From Segatella baroniae DSM 16972 = JCM 13447 (GTDB lineage Bacteria > Bacteroidota > Bacteroidia > Bacteroidales > Bacteroidaceae), in contig NZ_AUFQ01000001.1 of NCBI RefSeq assembly GCF_000426585.1, positions 186,001-250,000 on the forward strand: a stretch of 64,000 bases of DNA. Direction: 5' to 3'. Positions 62,524 through 64,000 of the stretch are shown here, one piece after another (the first letter of the stretch is position 1; each line of letters starts with the position of its first letter). A model generated the notes under the pieces. That model had not been told where the DNA came from. It made no database searches and saw nothing but the letters and a program-made list of their open reading frames with translations. A program made the translations under genes and the position numbers.

Positions 62524-64000
62524 TTAATCAGAACAATTACGATAAGTGACACTCTTTACTTTCAGGCTGGTTTTCCAAGGATAACTTCCTGTCTTGTATT
62601 GCTTTTCCGCAAATGACACCTCATTAGGATCGTCTTTCATCTCATACTTGTATACGAAGCCCTTCTCTGTTGGAGAATAAGTAGCGACAATCACGTCGTC
62701 AGGATTGTCATCCGAATCAAAGTCCATGGCGAGATATGTGATTTTCCCCTTGAAACTGTTCAGCTTCTTTGCTTTGTTGGTGTTGTAATTGTATGCCCAC
62801 AAATCCTTGTTCACTGCGTAGAGTATTATCGGCTGGCTGGAATAAAACGTATAGTGCGAAGCCTTGGCGAAGTCCTTGGCCACCGACAGGTCTACCTGCC
62901 GAGCGGAAGAACGTTGCATGCCTGTAGCTGTGTATCTCACGATACGGAATACATAAACGAAGAAATTGCCGTCGGCATCATTCATCAAAGCATAGGAATA
63001 ACCAGTATTGGCATTCTCTCCATAGACCAAGTCTCTCGCCGGCGTATATTTGGTCTGGTCTGCACTAAAGGGCAAATCGGAAGAGAAACTGTAATCGGCA
63101 AGATTGGTAACGCCATAGGAAGCTCCGTTGACACGCACGAACTTATGATTTGTCTTGTCGTAAAAAGCCAACGTGCTCACATAACCTCCTGTTGCCGGAT
63201 AAAATACGTAGGGCGACAACTGCACCAAGTCGTTTGAGCCGGCCGAATAGCAGTTGAAAGGATTGCCATAGGATTCCCCCATGGGCATCTGCGAACACCA
63301 GAAGGCATCCTTGTCGGTCAGCAGGCATCTGAAACTTCCGGACATGCAATCGTTCGCCTTTCCATAAGGTTTTGGAAACAAGCCTCTCACCACATACGGT
63401 TTCGTCGTCCCCTCGATGGATGGGAAAATCATATTTTCAAGACTCTTGCCGGTATTGAAAGTAATCCTCGTTTCATTGGCAGAACTGTTCAACGCGTAAG
63501 AGTTGTCTTTGGTAACCGCCCAGAGTGCTTCAAAATCCATAGAGTAACTATGTCCCATGAATACAAGTTTCTCCGCGCTTCTGATACCTTGCGTATTGTC
63601 GAGCAAACCAGCTATGACGGTTGTATCCCGTCCTTCCATCATACTGATGAAGTCTATTCCACAAGTTCCATCGTCCTTGTCGCCAAAAACATAGAAGCCC
63701 CGCACATACGGACTCAACACATTCAAAGCACTACGTTTCTCGAACACCATCTTGCTGTCTTTGTCCTTCACCCGAAAGAAGAGACGATACTCTCCTGGAA
63801 CGACATTGACAGGAAAAGAAAGGTCTTTCTCTCTGCTGATGGTCTGATGCCGGTGATAACTCTCATTCAGCGCATTGTTGCACAAGAACCATTCGTATGT
63901 AAACTGATCGGATTTGTCGCCTGACAACGTCCCCGTCACTTTCACCGGAATTTCCAACGTTTCAAGGTTCGTCACCTTGTAGTATTGGCCTTCAATTCCT
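62524..64000 (-). CDS. PKD-like family lipoprotein, 5' end outside the window
   Basis: The reading frame enters from the right window edge; the in-frame GTG at 63975 is probably not the true start, since codons continue to the edge (...GQYYKVTNLETLEIPV). At least 492 residues. The N-terminal visible part is Ig/PKD-like (QFTYEWFLCNN, LFFRVKDKDS). The remainder is beta-rich with propeller-like repeats (YALMNDADGNFFVYVFRI, LWAYNYNTNKAKKLNSF). It resembles the PKD-like lipoproteins often found beside SusC/D pairs. Being on the opposite strand, it is not part of the SusC/D transcript. Confidence 0.8.
   Translation of the reverse strand, partial: GIEGQYYKVTNLETLEIPVKVTGTLSGDKSDQFTYEWFLCNNALNESYHRHQTISREKDLSFPVNVVPGEYRLFFRVKDKDSKMVFEKRSALNVLSPYVRGFYVFGDKDDGTCGIDFISMMEGRDTTVIAGLLDNTQGIRSAEKLVFMGHSYSMDFEALWAVTKDNSYALNSSANETRITFNTGKSLENMIFPSIEGTTKPYVVRGLFPKPYGKANDCMSGSFRCLLTDKDAFWCSQMPMGESYGNPFNCYSAGSNDLVQLSPYVFYPATGGYVSTLAFYDKTNHKFVRVNGASYGVTNLADYSFSSDLPFSADQTKYTPARDLVYGENANTGYSYALMNDADGNFFVYVFRIVRYTATGMQRSSARQVDLSVAKDFAKASHYTFYSSQPIILYAVNKDLWAYNYNTNKAKKLNSFKGKITYLAMDFDSDDNPDDVIVATYSPTEKGFVYKYEMKDDPNEVSFAEKQYKTGSYPWKTSLKVKSVTYRNCSD

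Overview
The window is a chromosome segment of a Bacteroidota bacterium, most likely Prevotellaceae (Prevotella or a close relative). This rests on SusC/SusD pairs, a Wzc-type kinase with a tyrosine-rich tail, GH26-GH5 and GH5_7 mannanases, short secreted proteins of the 'MKK..YKPAM' type, and many promoters matching the Bacteroides -33 TTTG / -7 TAnnTTTG pattern. Start codons are mostly ATG and clear Shine-Dalgarno sites are rare. No tRNA, rRNA, CRISPR array, prophage or transposase gene is visible.

Layout. 0-5.2 kb: a mannan/glucan degradation locus (small secreted protein, GH26-GH5 enzyme and a convergent GH5_7 mannanase), with a repeat-filled gap between. 5.4-11.6 kb: an envelope operon (MscS channel, kdsA, kdsD, PLD-type cardiolipin synthase, LuxR-type regulator). 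11.7-15.9 kb: exopolysaccharide genes on the minus strand (rfbA, Wzc-like kinase, HAD protein) and a small protein. 16-27.6 kb: housekeeping genes (zapA, rny, fmt, threonylcarbamoyl-AMP synthase, ClC channel, ROK kinase, LysE exporter, DUF4924, rfbD, prfC). 28.3-35.1 kb: a complete minus-strand trp operon in the order D-C-F-A-B-E-G, led by a 20-residue peptide with three consecutive Trp codons and a terminator hairpin. 35.2-37.1 kb: an ECF sigma factor with a repeat-bearing leader, rpe and a small ORF. 37.4-42.3 kb: a glycogen/alpha-glucan operon (GH133-type debranching enzyme, GT4, GH57). 42.4-54.2 kb: Crp/Fnr regulator, miaA, gap, mscL, dipeptidase, MutS-like ATPase, a 45-residue ORF, guaA, then the murU-like and amgK-RapZ genes of amino-sugar recycling. 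54.9-64 kb: a visibly more A/T-rich outer-membrane uptake locus (TlpA-like protein, DUF6242 lipoprotein, SusC, SusD, and a minus-strand PKD-like lipoprotein cut by the window end).

The most notable non-coding signals are: (1) two arrays of a 41-bp repeat, both between convergent genes, whose palindromic core changes by paired substitutions; (2) a 467-bp inverted-repeat element with a possible 7-bp target duplication, plus a partial copy beside the second 41-bp array; (3) two arrays with an exact 22-bp period; (4) the trp leader attenuator; (5) a promoter-to-terminator unit of about 135 nt, a candidate small RNA, directly upstream of a gene whose product carries a RapZ C-terminal domain. All calls come from reading the sequence; no database search was possible.
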